Part shown: positions 24,916 through 38,975 of the stretch, piece after piece
Layout: every line of letters starts with the position of its first letter
How positions within the stretch are numbered: the stretch's first letter is position 1
Source of the DNA: Rostratula benghalensis
Taxonomy: Eukaryota > Chordata > Aves > Charadriiformes > Rostratulidae
DNA: 64,000 nt
Assembly (NCBI GenBank): GCA_013399305.1
Contig: VXAI01000275.1
Span: 239,086-303,085, forward strand
Direction of reading: 5' to 3'
Made by a program: the position numbers and the translations under genes
Notes under the pieces: generated by a model
The model's input: the letters and a program-made list of their open reading frames with translations, nothing else
Database searches by the model: none
Told to the model about the DNA's origin: nothing

Positions 24916-27900
24916 TTTAGGGTATTGTCACTTGCACCTGGTCATCCTGCTCTCCGCCAGAGTGTACTACCTATATAACAGGAATTGCAGGCAGAAGTTC
25001 CTAGAGCAAACTCACCTAGCTTAGCAGTTTAAATTGATACCTTGGAGTTCAAACCAGAGAAGTTTAGGAAAGCTAAGTTTTTCTATGCTTCTTGTACTAT
25101 GAATGAAACAACAGCAGAAAGTTGGGGTGGACAGTTTTAGGAACATTTCAAAGCACAACAATTAGACTCTCCAGAACTTCCAGGGTCCAAAAACATTTTA
25201 TTTTCCTGAGCTGCAAAAAACTGCTGCACACAGAAGTCTCTGCATGGTTTAACACAGGCATTCACCATCTGGATATAGATAAAAAGATGGTGAAAATTAC
25301 AGGATACCAGGCTTCAGTCAATGGGAATTAGGCAAGATTCCATGAAAACAGGAAAGTATAGGCAGAAAGCTGATGCCCAATTCTAAAGATTTATCAATTC
25401 AATGCATCAAAGTTTGACACAGTCCAGATCTTCTGGAGTCTCCGAGACGAGTATTTTCCTATGTATTTAGTGGGTTTCAGACACTGAATTTCTGTCTTTA
25501 ACAAGAAATTTTTCCTTCATGCTTTGAGTTCCTGTCCCAAAAAAATGAAAATAGTCACACTAAAATGTTGTACTTCTATTTTTCTCAAACTTCTTCTGTG
25601 TGTTTTCCAAGCTTAAATAAAGCTGACTTAGAAATATTACCTATTAAGTAAAACTAGCAATAGCTTCCATGCCAGAGGCAATTCATGCTAACTACATTCT
25701 TTGAATGCAAGGCTGTCGTCTAGGGATATGTAAATATAGTGGAAATGTACGGAGATGGAAATGGAAGTAGAATTTTAAAAAGCCTTGAACGGCTATTTCA
25801 CATAAGCTCTTCATTTGAGCTTTCTTACCCACAGAGAGTGGTGGTGCAGAGTAAGTTCAGCAGCCTAAACCTAAACAGTACCAAGACTATTTTGCTGTGG
25901 TACATTTTCTTTCTGTGACTTTCCAAAGGAGATGTTATATGTGAAAATATCATTTCAAACATGGTTATTTACTTCACAGTGTTATCTTTTTCTAGTCAAG
26001 ACTTGTCATACTAAATGATTATCAAGTCTGTGAGCACATTTGATATTGTTAATATCCACATTTCAAGTCAATATGAGCCACAGTATTTCTATGTGGCCGA
26101 TAACATAGCTACTTCATTGTCAAATTTACACGAACTATGGGCACCAATCAAAAGTTCCAGGATTCAAATTTACCAAAATTACAATGTACCATCTTAAACT
26201 GAAATGTGAAAGATGCCTTTAGGGTAATAAAATCAAAGAAACACCAGCCTCTACTCTCCTTCCCCCAACATGCAGTTGCTATAAACAGCAAAGAAAATGA
26301 AATGAACTATTGTCACCAATACAAAACTCGGGAGCAGTATTGCAATAGTATTTCTGTATGTGGAAAACACTAAGATAATGTAATTTGCACATGTCCTTGG
26401 ATTAAAAGATCCCAGTCACTGGAAACCGCAATTCTGATATACTATTTGTGACTCTTCAGTGAACAAGTTAGACTTGATTAACTATTCTGTTTTATTGAGG
26501 GTGAGGAATTTTGTGAGAAAGAAATTTTTTTTTCAAGGTAAAAGTTATTTCTGAAAAAAAAACCCCAAACATTTTTTGCAGAAAACTTTATCGACGTATA
26601 TGTTTTGGATTATTGCATAACCCTAAAAAAAAAGTTTTATATTCAGCCTGGACTGAAATAAACTGCTTTGCTGACCTACTCTTCTGTCCCAGATCAATTT
26701 AATGTTAAATTGTAGTACTCCACAGGATTAATTGCCTCCTGGCAATTGTAGCTGGGAAATCTCATGCCTTCATGTTCCCCATGTTCATTCTACACCTTCT
26801 AACATGAAATTATTGTGATAATACCATGAGGCTGGTAGAAAGGCAGCACTGAAGATATAGTCTGTCCAGAAAACACTGCACATAGAAGACAAACAGTGAA
26901 ATCACATCTGGAGAAAATGGATTGAGAACAGTGTGCTTTGTTTATCCCTGATGATGAGGAGAGGGAGCTAGGGACTGAGTGTCTCCCTGTCCTGTCTCAG
27001 AAAGTGAGCAGGTCCCAGAGGCCCAGATACAAGAGCTACCAGTGGAGACTCACTACACAGAGAAAGAGGGCAAGATGTGGAATGAAGAATCAAGTGAGCC
27101 TTTGTGGCTTGCTGCAAGACAAAAAAAATAGAGTGCAGATGGTGAAACTGAACCAAGACCCAAGCTCTGAGGTATAAAGAAGTGGGGATGTAAGGACATG
27201 TTAGTAGAGCAGAAGCTTCATTTCTTGCCCTATATCACTTTTGACCAACCTCACTCCATGACAGGGAAAGAAAAGCTCCATTGTTGCTCTTTTGGCAACA
27301 TTAGAGTCTTAGGAGAGGGCAGGGCACTTTTTCTCTAGGTGATCTTAACCCAGCCCCCGACCTACACACTGTAATCAAGACTCCTACCTCTACATCACAG
27401 AGCTGAATAAAGACCAGAAAAATGGCAAGAGAAAGATGAAAGTGCAGTAACATTCTCCATGAACTCAGTCAGTTCTCTGAGGAAAACAAGCAAACAAAAC
27501 CCCACAAACAAGCAAAAAAAAAATAATTTAAAAAGCGCCATGCAAGCCTTTTGATATTATTTAATAATGACTGAGATGAGCTGACTACTGGGTTAACTTT
27601 TGAGATCTAAATGAAAATAAGGTCCTCAATACACTCAGACATGATTGTTTCCATTCATCAGAACTTTTCATTCAGAGATGCCCCTTGGGGTTTTTTTGTG
27701 GGGTTATTTTTTAAGGTTTAGATTCTGTAGTTACTGTGACAGACAGGCTAACGCCACAGGCTAAGTAGGAACTGCAAAATGACCGTGCAAAGACACTAGC
27801 AAGATATCATTTTCATCAGGGTACTTAAAGCATCATGGATAGATATGAGATGTTGGTTTCATGCCTGGGTGCCCAAGTCATGTGACATTTTAATGGAATC

Positions 27901-29342
27901 ACAAAGTGAAAGTCATACCAGGGCATTCTACTTAAGAGAGGATTAAAAAATGCATCAAATAATGTTTATCCAGCCATAGCCAAAGTAACACACTTTAATC
28001 ACACGGAATAACTCGCAACACCCCGATGGGATAATACAGAAATGGTGAAAATGGCAACTGCAGAAAATTTGTACTGTTTACTAGGAAAGTGTTTTCAGCT
28101 GGGGAAAGTACAACTCTTGCCAATAAGCGGTGTGATATCTGTTACTGTTCTTCATGCTGTTGCATCATGCTGTCAGGCTAACTTCAGTGCTCAATGTAAC
28201 TTCCCTTCAGTTCATAGAAAGAAAGAAATTAACTAAGACCCAAGCCAGCAGAAATTCATTCACCCATGTAATTTTATTGGCTACACAGAGATGGAAATAA
28301 GTGGGGTATTACATACGTACAGGTGTTATGGGTGCACTATAATACTGAGTGTCACTGTCCTATAGGAACAGCAGGCCGGACACCACCTCAAGCCATAATT
28401 TAAATAAAACAGCACAGGCCAAACAATGCTTTCGACTTTTGCTCTTTGGATAATATTACCAGCTCTCCCAGGCCTCAAGTATAAGGAGCTTAATTCTGCA
28501 GCATTATTGTGACTAATCTCATCAGAGACTACTGTGGCAACTGGCTCCCCTAAGACAGCCTAGGGGAGGATCCCAGGGAACAAGTGAAAGGCAGATGGGG
28601 AAGTCCTGCGTAAAGAATATGAGATAAACATTCAAGAGTTCAACAGAAATCCCAGATAAAACTTAAATCTACTCTCCAGGCCTTGTTGGACCCCAAAAAA
28701 ATCAAAATCCTGTTTCTACTCTTTCATAGACTGGGGGAAGGTAAATGTGAGTTGGAGGAACTCAGTGGGGACATGAATGTGTATGGGATATTTACTACTG
28801 TGCTTCCCAGTAGTTTAAAAATCCATTTTACACTTCAGAAGTGCTACTACAGTAATGGTGAGTTCATCAAATAATGAAAATTACTTCAGCCTGGACTTCA
28901 AGGCAGCACCAAGTTGTATTATGAAGAGATTTGTTAAAACAAGCACTTCTTTTTATTTTCTTTCTCTAGGAAAAAGAAAGAAAGACAAAAAAAAAAACAA
29001 ACAAACAAACAAAAAAACCCCCCAAAGACTTAGCTGAAAGTAATGGGATGATAAGAGGGGAACTCCACCTCAGGTTGTGGTGGTGACCTAAAATCATAGG
29101 ACATTTCAGATTTTGCTAGGGTTTTCAAAAGAGAGCAAGACAGGCACATATAGAGCAGCAAGGGCCAACGGCATAGATCCAGCCCACTGGGAAAGATGGG
29201 TAGAGACCGTGGCAAGGTTATGAGTCTTCAAAAGAGAAAGTTCCATTGGTAGGAATCTGCTGTAAATTTTCTCTGGCTACAAGCTTCCAGAGTCATCTGA
29301 AATGTGTAAGAACTCACTTGCTAAGGGAGAATTTATTCAGTT

Positions 29343-29368
29343 AAAAAAAAAAAAAAAAAAAAAAAAAA
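29343..29368. repeat. Poly-A run of 26
   Basis: Uninterrupted A homopolymer. No upstream retroposed gene or target-site duplication could be made out, so origin from a retroposed tail is possible but unsupported. Confidence 0.9.
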
Positions 29369-29918
29369 GACAACCTTGTAGAAAAGTTGGTTTTCTGCAG
29401 GTATGTAGGCACTGAATAATGAAGATCTGGACAAAATCACATCCAATCATAATCCCAGTATACAGGTAGACCTAAACTCTTTCAGAACTGTTGCAGGACA
29501 TGTCAGACAAACAGGGATGACTGGCTGAGAAAACTTAAAAATGCATGACAGAATAAATATCTATCTATTTTTTTCTGTCCAGCCATCCAGTCATTGATCT
29601 TGTACACATCCTGACAAGAAGATGTGCCTCTGGCTTCCTTTCTTTCTCCCTTCACACAGCAATCCAGGCAGTTACTGGACATCATAATTATAGTAAGCTC
29701 TTAAATCCCAATAAATACTACCAAGCTGGCTACTCAGAGGCTTCTGTTTTATCAACTTTCTAACAGTAATGATGATTAGACTGTATCGCATCTGACTGCT
29801 TTTAGAGGTTTACCATTTGATTAGACTTGAGGGGAGGCAGGAGATACTGGCAAAAATGGGAAAGAGTTATTTCAGCATGTAAAGTGATTTAGAGGCTGTG
29901 TTTCCAAATTTTGACATT

Positions 29919-29938
29919 AAAAAAAAAAAAAAAAAAAA
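29919..29938. repeat. Poly-A run of 20
   Basis: Second A homopolymer, 550 bases from the first; no retroposed parent recognised. Confidence 0.9.
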
Positions 29939-32612
29939 GGCAAAATAAACATATGGACATATCTGTTATTAGGGTCTGCTGTACATGGCAGTGACAGATA
30001 AAATGATGCCTCTACTTCTGTGTGGGGTCTGGGATACCCAGTGCTATACAAATTTCGTTTATCACTGACTGACTTATGTCCTGCAACGTAAGCTCAATTT
30101 TCCCAGCCTGTGCTTGGCAGGAAGGCAAAAGGCTTGCTACTTGCGTCATGGTTGTGTCTCAAATGAATTATCCAGCATCTCCGGCGGAAGTGCTCAGGGT
30201 TTTCACTACCAAAAGCAAAACCAGAACCAGGGTGGGGGGAAGTGAAAACAGGACTAGTAATGTAGCACAGCCCACCCTCCTCCTGCATGTTGGCCAGGCA
30301 TTACCTCAGTCCTATATCAGTCCTAGAGAGTCCTAGACAGCCACCTTCTTCCATCCCATCTGGTCTGCATCCCAGGAAAACTGTACAGCTACCTGCAAGT
30401 TTGTTGTCCAGCATAGCTCATCATAAAGTTTAGGAAACACAAACTAGTTCCTTTTCTATCCAAAACTTACAGAGCTCAAATATTTCCCTAGCCCCTAGGG
30501 CTCTGGGGAAAATGCCTTCTCTATCTCAAATTTCTCATGATTTAGAGCTTACTCAAAGAGACCTCTTCTCCAGCACATCTCACAAAAGGAACCATTAAGT
30601 TTTTCTGCTTTGAGATCTTCCTATTTTGCAGCTGCAGCAGAGTAAAACCAGGATAAGGAGGGAAACAGGAAAGATCAGTGAATATTTGGCATTCCAAATG
30701 GCGGAAAGGTGCCATCCTGGCACATGGTGAGTCAAGAAAAAAACCTGGGAAAGGTTGATACAACTGTGAGTGAGAGCAGCATGCTTTCAGTGGAAGAGGG
30801 CCAAAGGGGATCAGAAATATTGCAGCAGCTATAAAATCTTTAGAGGTTTATGTGTGAATACAGTGGAGACAGAAGGAAGCTTCAGCAGATCCATCTCCTG
30901 CATCCAGTAAATTACCGTTTCAGAATCTGAATATCAACATGTGCAACACCACCAAAAGGTCTACATCCATTTTGCTTGCTATTAGTGTGGTGAAGCTCAG
31001 TATAGAGTTATATAGAGTATAGATTCATAAAGGATGTGTAAGGCCAGCAGTCTGTGGCAAGAGTAGCAGAATCATAACAAGGCCACGGCAGCCTGTGAGT
31101 TCTTCATATCACAGGACTAGAGTAACTTGCCAATAACTTTTCTTCCTCATTTTCCATTAAAGTGTGTCTAGATGTCCACAAAGATATGACACACTTTGGC
31201 AATAATCAAAGTTCATTGAATGTCCCAGTGATTTTTCACCAAGAGGCATCTTCTGGTTTGGGGCAGAATTACTGCTGAAGGGCAAAGATCAAAAGTAACA
31301 GCAGTGTTATATGCTTCTCTCCCTGGTGCAAGTATTGCGGTAGCTGTTAAAGAGTGAATACACGTGTTCACACACACCCACAGACTCACATATACATTAA
31401 TCAAACACTCACCTATGAATTTTAGCACATAGTTTTGTAAATGTCGTCAATAAAAAAAAGTCAAACCCAAGAAAAATAGACAGAGTTTACTAAATAAAAT
31501 TTCTATTTCAAAATTTTTCCCATTTCATCTGCAGTGATTAGCACTACCATAGATCTCCATAGAAATGTAGGGTTTAGTTGTGCATAACACTGATTAGAGT
31601 AAAAGATTTTGGAGAGTTTTGTTGACTTCAGTAGGGCATGCAGGACTTAGTCCATAGAAGCAATGTATAGGATAGGGCTTTATGAGTCAATATGGTAGAT
31701 GTATAAAACATCACACTTAGGAAAAGATATAGCATAGAGGAATAAAGGCCAGTTTAATTCAGTTCCTCTTTCTGAGATGGCAGTATCAGGTGACTGCAAA
31801 TGCATATGATTGACACAAAATTAGACAAGTTAAAGATACATTAGCTGAAGAGGAAATCAGTTTATATGTTCAGCCTCACTTTGTTCAGCAAAATGCATTT
31901 CAAAGGCCTGACCACGGAGAAAGAAAAAAGGTAGGTTTTGATATGGAGGTTATTTTACATTCCTCATGTCATTCATGACTGATCTACAGAGAGAATGTTT
32001 GTGTTTCTACTACTATGAAGTACAAAATAACTTTCAGCCCATTTTTATTTGCTGTTTATATGCCTATTCACTTTCACTGACACTGAATATATTTAGAAAT
32101 AGCGGGCTTTATAAATTTCCCTCTGTGAAAAATGGAGCCACTTCTAAAGCACAACATGGTAGCCGTTTAGCAACACACAACACTCCTATGCATCACTTTG
32201 GTCTACAAAGGATTGCAGATTGCCATATCTAATTGCCATTGCAAGATGAAAGCTTAGATGCTTAGGCTATAATTAACCAGATTGAATTTGAGCGGTAAGC
32301 TAAGGTTAATGGTCCTACAACACTTGAGAAAAGTGTAAATGATCTCTTAGAGAGCATAAGTGATTAGGATATCAGTTTATGTCACTGGGAAAATAGTGCT
32401 GTCAACACCACAGTGTCCACTAACAGTATACACAGCGCACCAGTTCAGTAGTGACCTAATGAAGTGGATATCCTTAATACCACATTTTCCAGCACTTTAC
32501 AAGCATGGACATAGACTGACTCCATTATCTTTTGTGTTTGTCACAATGAGATAAACTGCTCAAATAGGTATTCATGCATCTCATAATAATCCCTTCTTTT
32601 CCTCCACCTGCC

Positions 32613-32700
32613 AAGGTCACGTAGTGCTGCTATCCCCATTTCACTGGAGATGAAATTAGGCAAAGAAGGTATGTGGGCTAAGCCTGAGACAGAGCTACAT
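32613..32700 (+). mobile_element. Possible MIR-like SINE remnant
   Basis: TGCCAAGGTCAC, TATCCCCATTTCACTGGAGATGAAA and GAGACAGAGCTAC resemble blocks of the MIR 3' half (CCCCATTTTACAGATGAGGAAAC; CAGAGC). The order is not fully canonical, so this is a weak call. Confidence 0.33.
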
Positions 32701-34309
32701 TATATTGCTTAAACCACAAGAGATTAGCATGATGCTGCATCCAAGATGGTAAAGTCTGAGCCACACAGGATATGGCAAACTGAGATCTGCCTGTTAATAT
32801 AGACCTGCACTTACAACTTGTTCTAACACCACAAAGACAACTTGTCTGAGGAAGAAAATTAAAGACAGGTCTGATTAACCTAATGGAAGGATTCCAGAAC
32901 AGAAGAATCCATCTCTGGAAATGCAAGGGAAAGAACATTAAACATTTTTTGTACTATCAGATTCACTAGTGTTACCTTACAAAACACTTCAATATTTGGG
33001 GAGAAACTGTTCAGCTGGAAACCTTTTCTTCCCAACAAAACAAAACAAAACAAAACAAAACAAAACAAAACAAAACAAAACAAATATTTATGGAAGTAAG
33101 AAAGGGTCTCCTCTTTCTTCCCAGGTTCATTTCAGTTCACTGCCTCAGCTACTCCATCACACAATCTGATTATTCCAAAGTGACCAATGATTGTTGTAAT
33201 TTCATGCCCTTTCTTAATACAGATGTGTGCCTACATTTCCTTCCCAATAATTGGTTGTATTTCTACTTGAGCTTTTCACTATAGAACAGAAATAGATCTT
33301 ATCTGACTCCAAGTGGATTGTTAGCAATGAGCAGATTAGAAAGAAAACAGATGTTGGCTTGGAAAAGATATAGTTCTACTTTTATTTTTAATCATCAAGC
33401 CTATTGGTTGTCCCCAAATTAAGAAACACTGTTCATCGCCAGCAGCCAGTGTGAACCTGCCCTGGGCTGAATATGTAACTAAGCTGCTACTGGTGTAATT
33501 TTGACAAGGCTACTGATTCTGCCCCAAAGATAGCCTGCAAGTATTTTTCCTGTCAGCGTCTGCCTGGCAATGTGTCAAATCCCAGCAATAATAAATGGAC
33601 AAATCAACTTTTAGGGGACACCCAAAACTTGCAATTTTTTCTTATGCCAGAAACCCTACTGAAGTCAACATCACACAACAGCCAGACTCTAACACTCGGT
33701 GTCTGCTCAACCCTGGTAGTAACCCTGTTTGACTCTGTTCTTGCACTACCAATGAAAGGCTTCCTGTAGGAAAGGCCCCAACACACAAATAAGATAGGCA
33801 CTTCTCCAAAAACATATCATTTTTCAGAAACAGAGGCATTTTCTGCATGTTTGAGATTTTGCTCATTCATGCACCTCTATAATAAAGGTGGATGTGAAAT
33901 AGTTATATTCTTCCATTTACTAATAATGGAAATTCAGTTTGGTGGACAAATGAAGACAGCTGGATCACAAACAACATCTGCCCATGTTGTTAGAAATTCC
34001 TCTGAAGTCACAAGTGTTATGCACAGTAGTACACAATCTGGAGAATGTATACTAAAGTTCTCATTCAAAGTTCCGTCTGAGTGAGCTGCAGTTCTGTAAG
34101 ATTTTAGCTCCTACATCTACCTTCTCTTTTCCTCTGCTGAGCTAAAGAACTAGACATTTGAATGCTGAGACAAAATGTAGCATTTTTTTGCAGGGCCCTG
34201 GTTGAAAGGCGTATGAAATGTGGCAGTAGAGAGTCAATCTCCTATTTTCTTAACAGCAACTGGAGGAGGAAAAAAACCCCAGATTTTCAAGGACACAGTA
34301 TTGCTTGGG
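32701..34309. other. Gene-free stretch before the LTR
   Basis: Apart from the CAAAA microsatellite no gene or clear repeat is visible. Confidence 0.5.
33036..33080. repeat. (CAAAA)9 microsatellite
   Basis: Nine exact pentanucleotide units, with partial units on both sides. Overlapping translated frames (phenylalanine/valine/leucine-rich on one strand, lysine/threonine-rich on the other) are products of the repeat. Confidence 0.97.
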
Positions 34310-35045
34310 TGTCGTGGTTTCAGCCAAAATTACCAAAACCAGACTGACAGATAGCCCTTCCTTCCCCCAAAAAGAAGGGAGAGGAAGAGGATAAGTATAT
34401 TTACAAGTTTAGAGTGAACTAAACTACTTCAATGAAGTATTAATACTAAAAATTAAAATGAAGAAAAAAGGAAGAAAATAATATACAATATATAAAAACC
34501 ATATCAAGCTCCCAGGATGATGATCAAATCACCAGCAGGCATCAGGAAAAGTCCCAGACTAGACTCGGTGATTGATAGGATCTGGAGTCAAGAATGCCCA
34601 GATCAGGGTCAAAGGCAGACGAACAGACAGGGTCCTTCTCAGACATCGGCCATCAAAGAAACAGAGTTGACCCTTTGATCCCTCAGCTTTTATACTGAGC
34701 ATGGTGCGGATGGGATGGAATACCCCAGCTGGTCAATTTTGGGTCACCTGTCCTGTCTGCTCCTCCCTACAGATGTGACCCCTCTATGCTTTTCTGCTTC
34801 CAACTCTCCAACTGGGCAAATGACAAAATGAGCTGACCTTGGTTGTTATAGCAATAAGTATAAGCAAGGGCCTCTCTGCGTATCATTCCGTGGTATAATC
34901 AGGTTTTACCACTGTGAGAGTGAACAATTTCTGAACTGTTAATTATGCTGTTAATTTCAGAGTTTAGTTAGTTAGAAGAGGCCCAGCTAAAAAAAGTAAA
35001 ATTGTAAAACAGAAAATGGGTTATGTTTCACCTCAAACCAGGACA
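34310..35045 (+). mobile_element. Solo LTR of an endogenous retrovirus
   Basis: A 736-base element begins TGTCGTGGTTT and ends AAACCAGGACA, imperfect terminal inverted repeats (10 of 11) with canonical TG...CA ends. It is flanked by TTGGG (34305-34309) and TTGAG (35046-35050), a plausible 5-bp target-site duplication with one mismatch. A TATA-like CTTTTATAC lies at 34687-34695. The interior phrases (GGATGGGATGGAATACCCC, TGGTCAATTTTGGGTCACCTGTCCTG) are of the kind seen in common avian LTR families. No viral gene lies next to it, so it is a solo LTR left by LTR-LTR recombination. A 5-bp duplication would fit ERVL-like or gamma-like groups; exact family is unassigned. Confidence 0.82.
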
Positions 35046-38000
35046 TTGAGTTATCCAATCAGTAGCAGAAACTTTTTAACAGAAGAGCAAACAACAATGT
35101 ACACATGTTATTGGTAGCATACAGAATACCAGGTATTCCTGAATATTTTTGGGTGTTGGTTTAATTTTTAAGACTAAAAAAAAATCTTATGATCTTGTAC
35201 TTGCCTGTCCATATGACAGAGAATCTTGTCCGTTAGTTCTTCCATTTAATCTCTATCTTGCCTAACCCAGAAATACTTCATTAGATGGTAGCACAGTGAC
35301 TGGAAAATATGCAGGTTAGTATTTTGCAATTTTAGCAATAAATTAACACAACTTTAATCCCAGTGTGTCAGTCTAAAATGTGCTGGGCTGGGAAATATTT
35401 TTAGTATGTTGTCCGTTGTGTTCTCAACACCACTTGATATTTCACTAAGGCAACATTTGCTTTTTTTTACAGTTCATTTCTCTGCTACAAATATCTTTAA
35501 CAACAGGCAGTCAAGTAGCGTAAGACCACATATGGACATCACTAGTCTTTATAGAATTGAGCAGACGTCCCTTGTTTTCCATCAGTGGTACAACCATACC
35601 AAATGGCAGGGACCCACATATCTGAACAGATCAGCACAAGGAGCACGTTGTCAATGTTCATAGTATTCTTGTTCATCTTTTCTTCATCAGTCAGCTATCT
35701 GTTAGAAGGTGTACCTGTTGAAGTTGCCATCCCCTCCAGAACAACTGCAATTCTGAACTTGCACACCTGTTCCTGAGAGCTTGATTTTGATGAACAAAGC
35801 AGTAATGAATGAAGGGAACACCAGTGTGCTGCAGAGGGAAGATCTGTCCGGCATAAAACACTTTGTCTAATCCAGTGTGATATATAGACACCTTTTGTCC
35901 TTATGACACATTAATTGCTGACTGGAGCCAGCTTCAGTTTATAAAAGCTTATCAAGATCACACCTCAGGCTAGGGCGGTTTCAGGACAGCTAACTTTGCT
36001 ATTTATGTCACTTAACAATTATTTAAGACAGGTAAAAATAACTTTCAAAAATTAAATTGGGAGTCTCTCAGAGCAAAGCAAGTAACAGTTCAAGCTAGGC
36101 TGCTTTCTTTTTGTGTATCTAGTAAAATGCACTGAATCTGGTAGGGGTCAAAAATAAAAAATCTGGACTATATATTTCTGCATTCTCATTCTCCCAAACT
36201 CCCGCAACTTCAGATATATATAAAACCAGACTAAAATGTCAACAACAGAGCCTCATTTAGCATGTACTTATCTAGTTCAGCAGCTGGCCTTTAATTTAAA
36301 ACAAATAAGCAAAACCTCGAGCAAGCTTCTAGAATGCATGCTGTTCATTGCTATCAGCACAAGTTAATGTTAACAGACCTGGAAGTCCAAGTCTTTTCAA
36401 ATGGTCACAGTTTCTAGTATTTAATCATGCCAAAATTCACTTAGCCCTTGAAACCAGACAAGATCAAGCCTATAGAGTGTGGGAAGCTCCTCCAGCATTC
36501 ATTCATTGGCAATTTACTGTAACTCCAGTAATGAGTTCCTCCCAAGAGGCACTTGCTTGTCTGAAGTACTATTTCCAGAGGCTTTCATGTCATTAATTTC
36601 CAGTGTTTATAAGTTCATGGAGCTCTTAAATTTGCTGGAAGAAAAGGCTTTGAGATTATAATGCATCTACTGCAGTGCATAGTGTGTATTCAACACAACC
36701 TGCAGTTCCTCTTCAGAGGTCATTTGTATGAAGTACTAGTATTCAGGAAAAGAGGGAGAAAGGCAAGAAAAGATAGGGAAAAAAGGAGAAGGTGAAGGAG
36801 AGGTGGAAAGGACAGTGTTGCACTGACCCCTTAGTGTGCAAAACAAGGGCATTTATCAGAATCTCCAGCAGCGTCTTTTTTCTGAGAGATGTAATTTTTG
36901 TGGTCAACACATACATCTGCTAAGCTGAACCTTTCCTTCGAAGGATGTTGGGAACTGTAACTGCTTGGCAGCCCACAAATTTGACTTGTCCTCAGCTCAT
37001 GCAAAATTTTAGTTTCATTCTAAGAGTGGACGGCAGAATACCAGCTGTCTACCGTGAACTAAAGCTACAAACCATATCTGCAGACACATGTAATCAGAAT
37101 GAACGGAAAATCACTTTGGGATGCACTGAATGCACTCCCTGTCCAGATTTACTTTTGTTTTGTACAGGCTTGTTAGTTTAATCACAGTCTCTGAAGATGT
37201 TTGCCTTGTGACACCATTTCCTACTCCTCTCTCAAATGTAACACTGCAATATTACATAATTTCCTATCAGATTTTCCTTTGCACATATTTCACATATTAT
37301 GCAAAGATAAAAGGCTCTGAACATTGGCCTTTTAGTCAAATTTTGAACCTTTTGTGAAGGACTACGAAATAACTTGTGCCTATTCATTTCATGCTAAAGA
37401 ATGAGGTCCTATTGACCTGAATCAGTATGGACTTTATCCCATAATGTTGTGGTTGCAAATTAATATCATCCAAGCAGACTAAAGAATCCTGGTGAAACAA
37501 AAAAGGAAACAAAATCCTGTTTGTTGTGGCCCAGAACAGAAAATTATATATAAAGATTCTTTTAAAATGACCGTTTGAAACAAAAACAATAGACACCCTT
37601 ACTACCATCTGAAGCAACTCTCTTTGATTGGATAAAGAATTACAGATGAGCAGGGACTCCAGCAACCTAAAGATTGTCTGCTTTGATATACAGCAAATAT
37701 GGAACTGTCTCAGATCCATCCATTAAGAAATTTTAATTATCAGCTTGAATTCCAGTGTTTAAAATCAGAGTATACCTTTAGAGGTGAGAATGCAAGTACC
37801 TTGAAGAAATTTGCTTTCAAATTATCTTTTAAATACACTTTCTCATCAAAATTACTCTTTTAATTTCCAGTAAGACAAATCAGATGGAGTGTTCCTTCTT
37901 ATATTAACCCAACCTAAGGTCAAAATTTTTGTTTGTTGAACCATGTGAATCATTTAAATCTGAGTAACTATGATAAAACTGCTGTTATTTGTTGGTGCTG

Positions 38001-38952
38001 TAATGAAACATTTTTATTCAGGTTGGAGCAATTTATTTTTTATATATATTTTTTAAACTAGTTGTTATGTTTGGGTAGATTGCTTGGGTAGATTTTTTTT
38101 ACCTTAAAAGTTTTTTAATCAACCTAGTAAACAAAGAATTCAGTACTCTATCACCTCTTCTATGAATAACTACAAAGGGATTTTAAGGCATCAGCAATCT
38201 GGCTGTGAAACTACTGATTCTGACCGGAAGAGGGAAGATATTAAAGACAAGACAGCAGGTTAAACAGTGGAGTAAGCAGCATGTCAGAAATGCAAAGAAC
38301 AGTGTCATTTTTTTTTGTCCAGAAATCTTAACACTTGACGGAATGGAAGAATCCCATTTTATAGGAAGTACCCATAGGACTTTCAGACTTAAAGTAATCA
38401 TATCTAAGTTTTCACCCTGAAAAATCAGTATTTCCATGTAAGTGTGTGTGTGTGTTCAGTACAGGGATGGCAATAACACTTAATCACACCATAGGATTTG
38501 GATCACAGCAGGAATTTATCATGAGAAAAATCCCTTAAGAAATCTACAAAGAGCCCAGGGAATGTGTTGTGATGTAGTTGTTAATCGGTAGCCTTGTTTT
38601 GTTTTTCCCCTTATTCCTCTCTTTATTCCTCTCACATTTTTGTTTTTGAAAGTGATAAATATTTCTTCAGAGTTGCCTTTGAAATTATTACCTTTTTTCT
38701 CCCAAAAGCAACAGATTTATATCTACAACTCATCTCGTGCAGTTTTGACTTTTACAGACTAGAATAGTTGTGCATTTCCACAAAGTTAAGGATGCAAGTC
38801 ACTTATCTGATATCTAATATTGCTATAAGATAGTAAATTTGTAATATATAGTTTTGTGGTACTAATCAGGAAGTCTAGATGATCTGGTAATCCCTGCCTA
38901 AACAGTCTACAATCCAAACAGATAGGGAAGACGTTTTAGGGGAAAATGAGAG

Positions 38953-38975
38953 GTGTATCATATCATATGATACAC
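38953..38975. repeat. Near-perfect 23-bp palindrome
   Basis: GTGTATCATAT, one base, then ATATGATACAC: 11-bp perfect arms around a single C. Confidence 0.85.

Larger units (their letters stand above)
24916..32612. other. Gene-free stretch of 7.7 kb
   Basis: No supported coding exon. Notable low-complexity DNA: 26-A run at 29343-29368, 20-A run at 29919-29938, AAAC-rich tract near 28990-29020. A 7-bp perfect stem, AATTGCC/GGCAATT, lies at 26730-26747. A TTGACTTCAGTAGGGC phrase near 31620-31640 resembles an old amniote interspersed repeat but is too short to call. Confidence 0.5.

Noticed and set aside
29300..29940. Processed pseudogene suggested by two long A runs
   Set aside because: No coding similarity upstream of either run and no flanking direct repeats were found.
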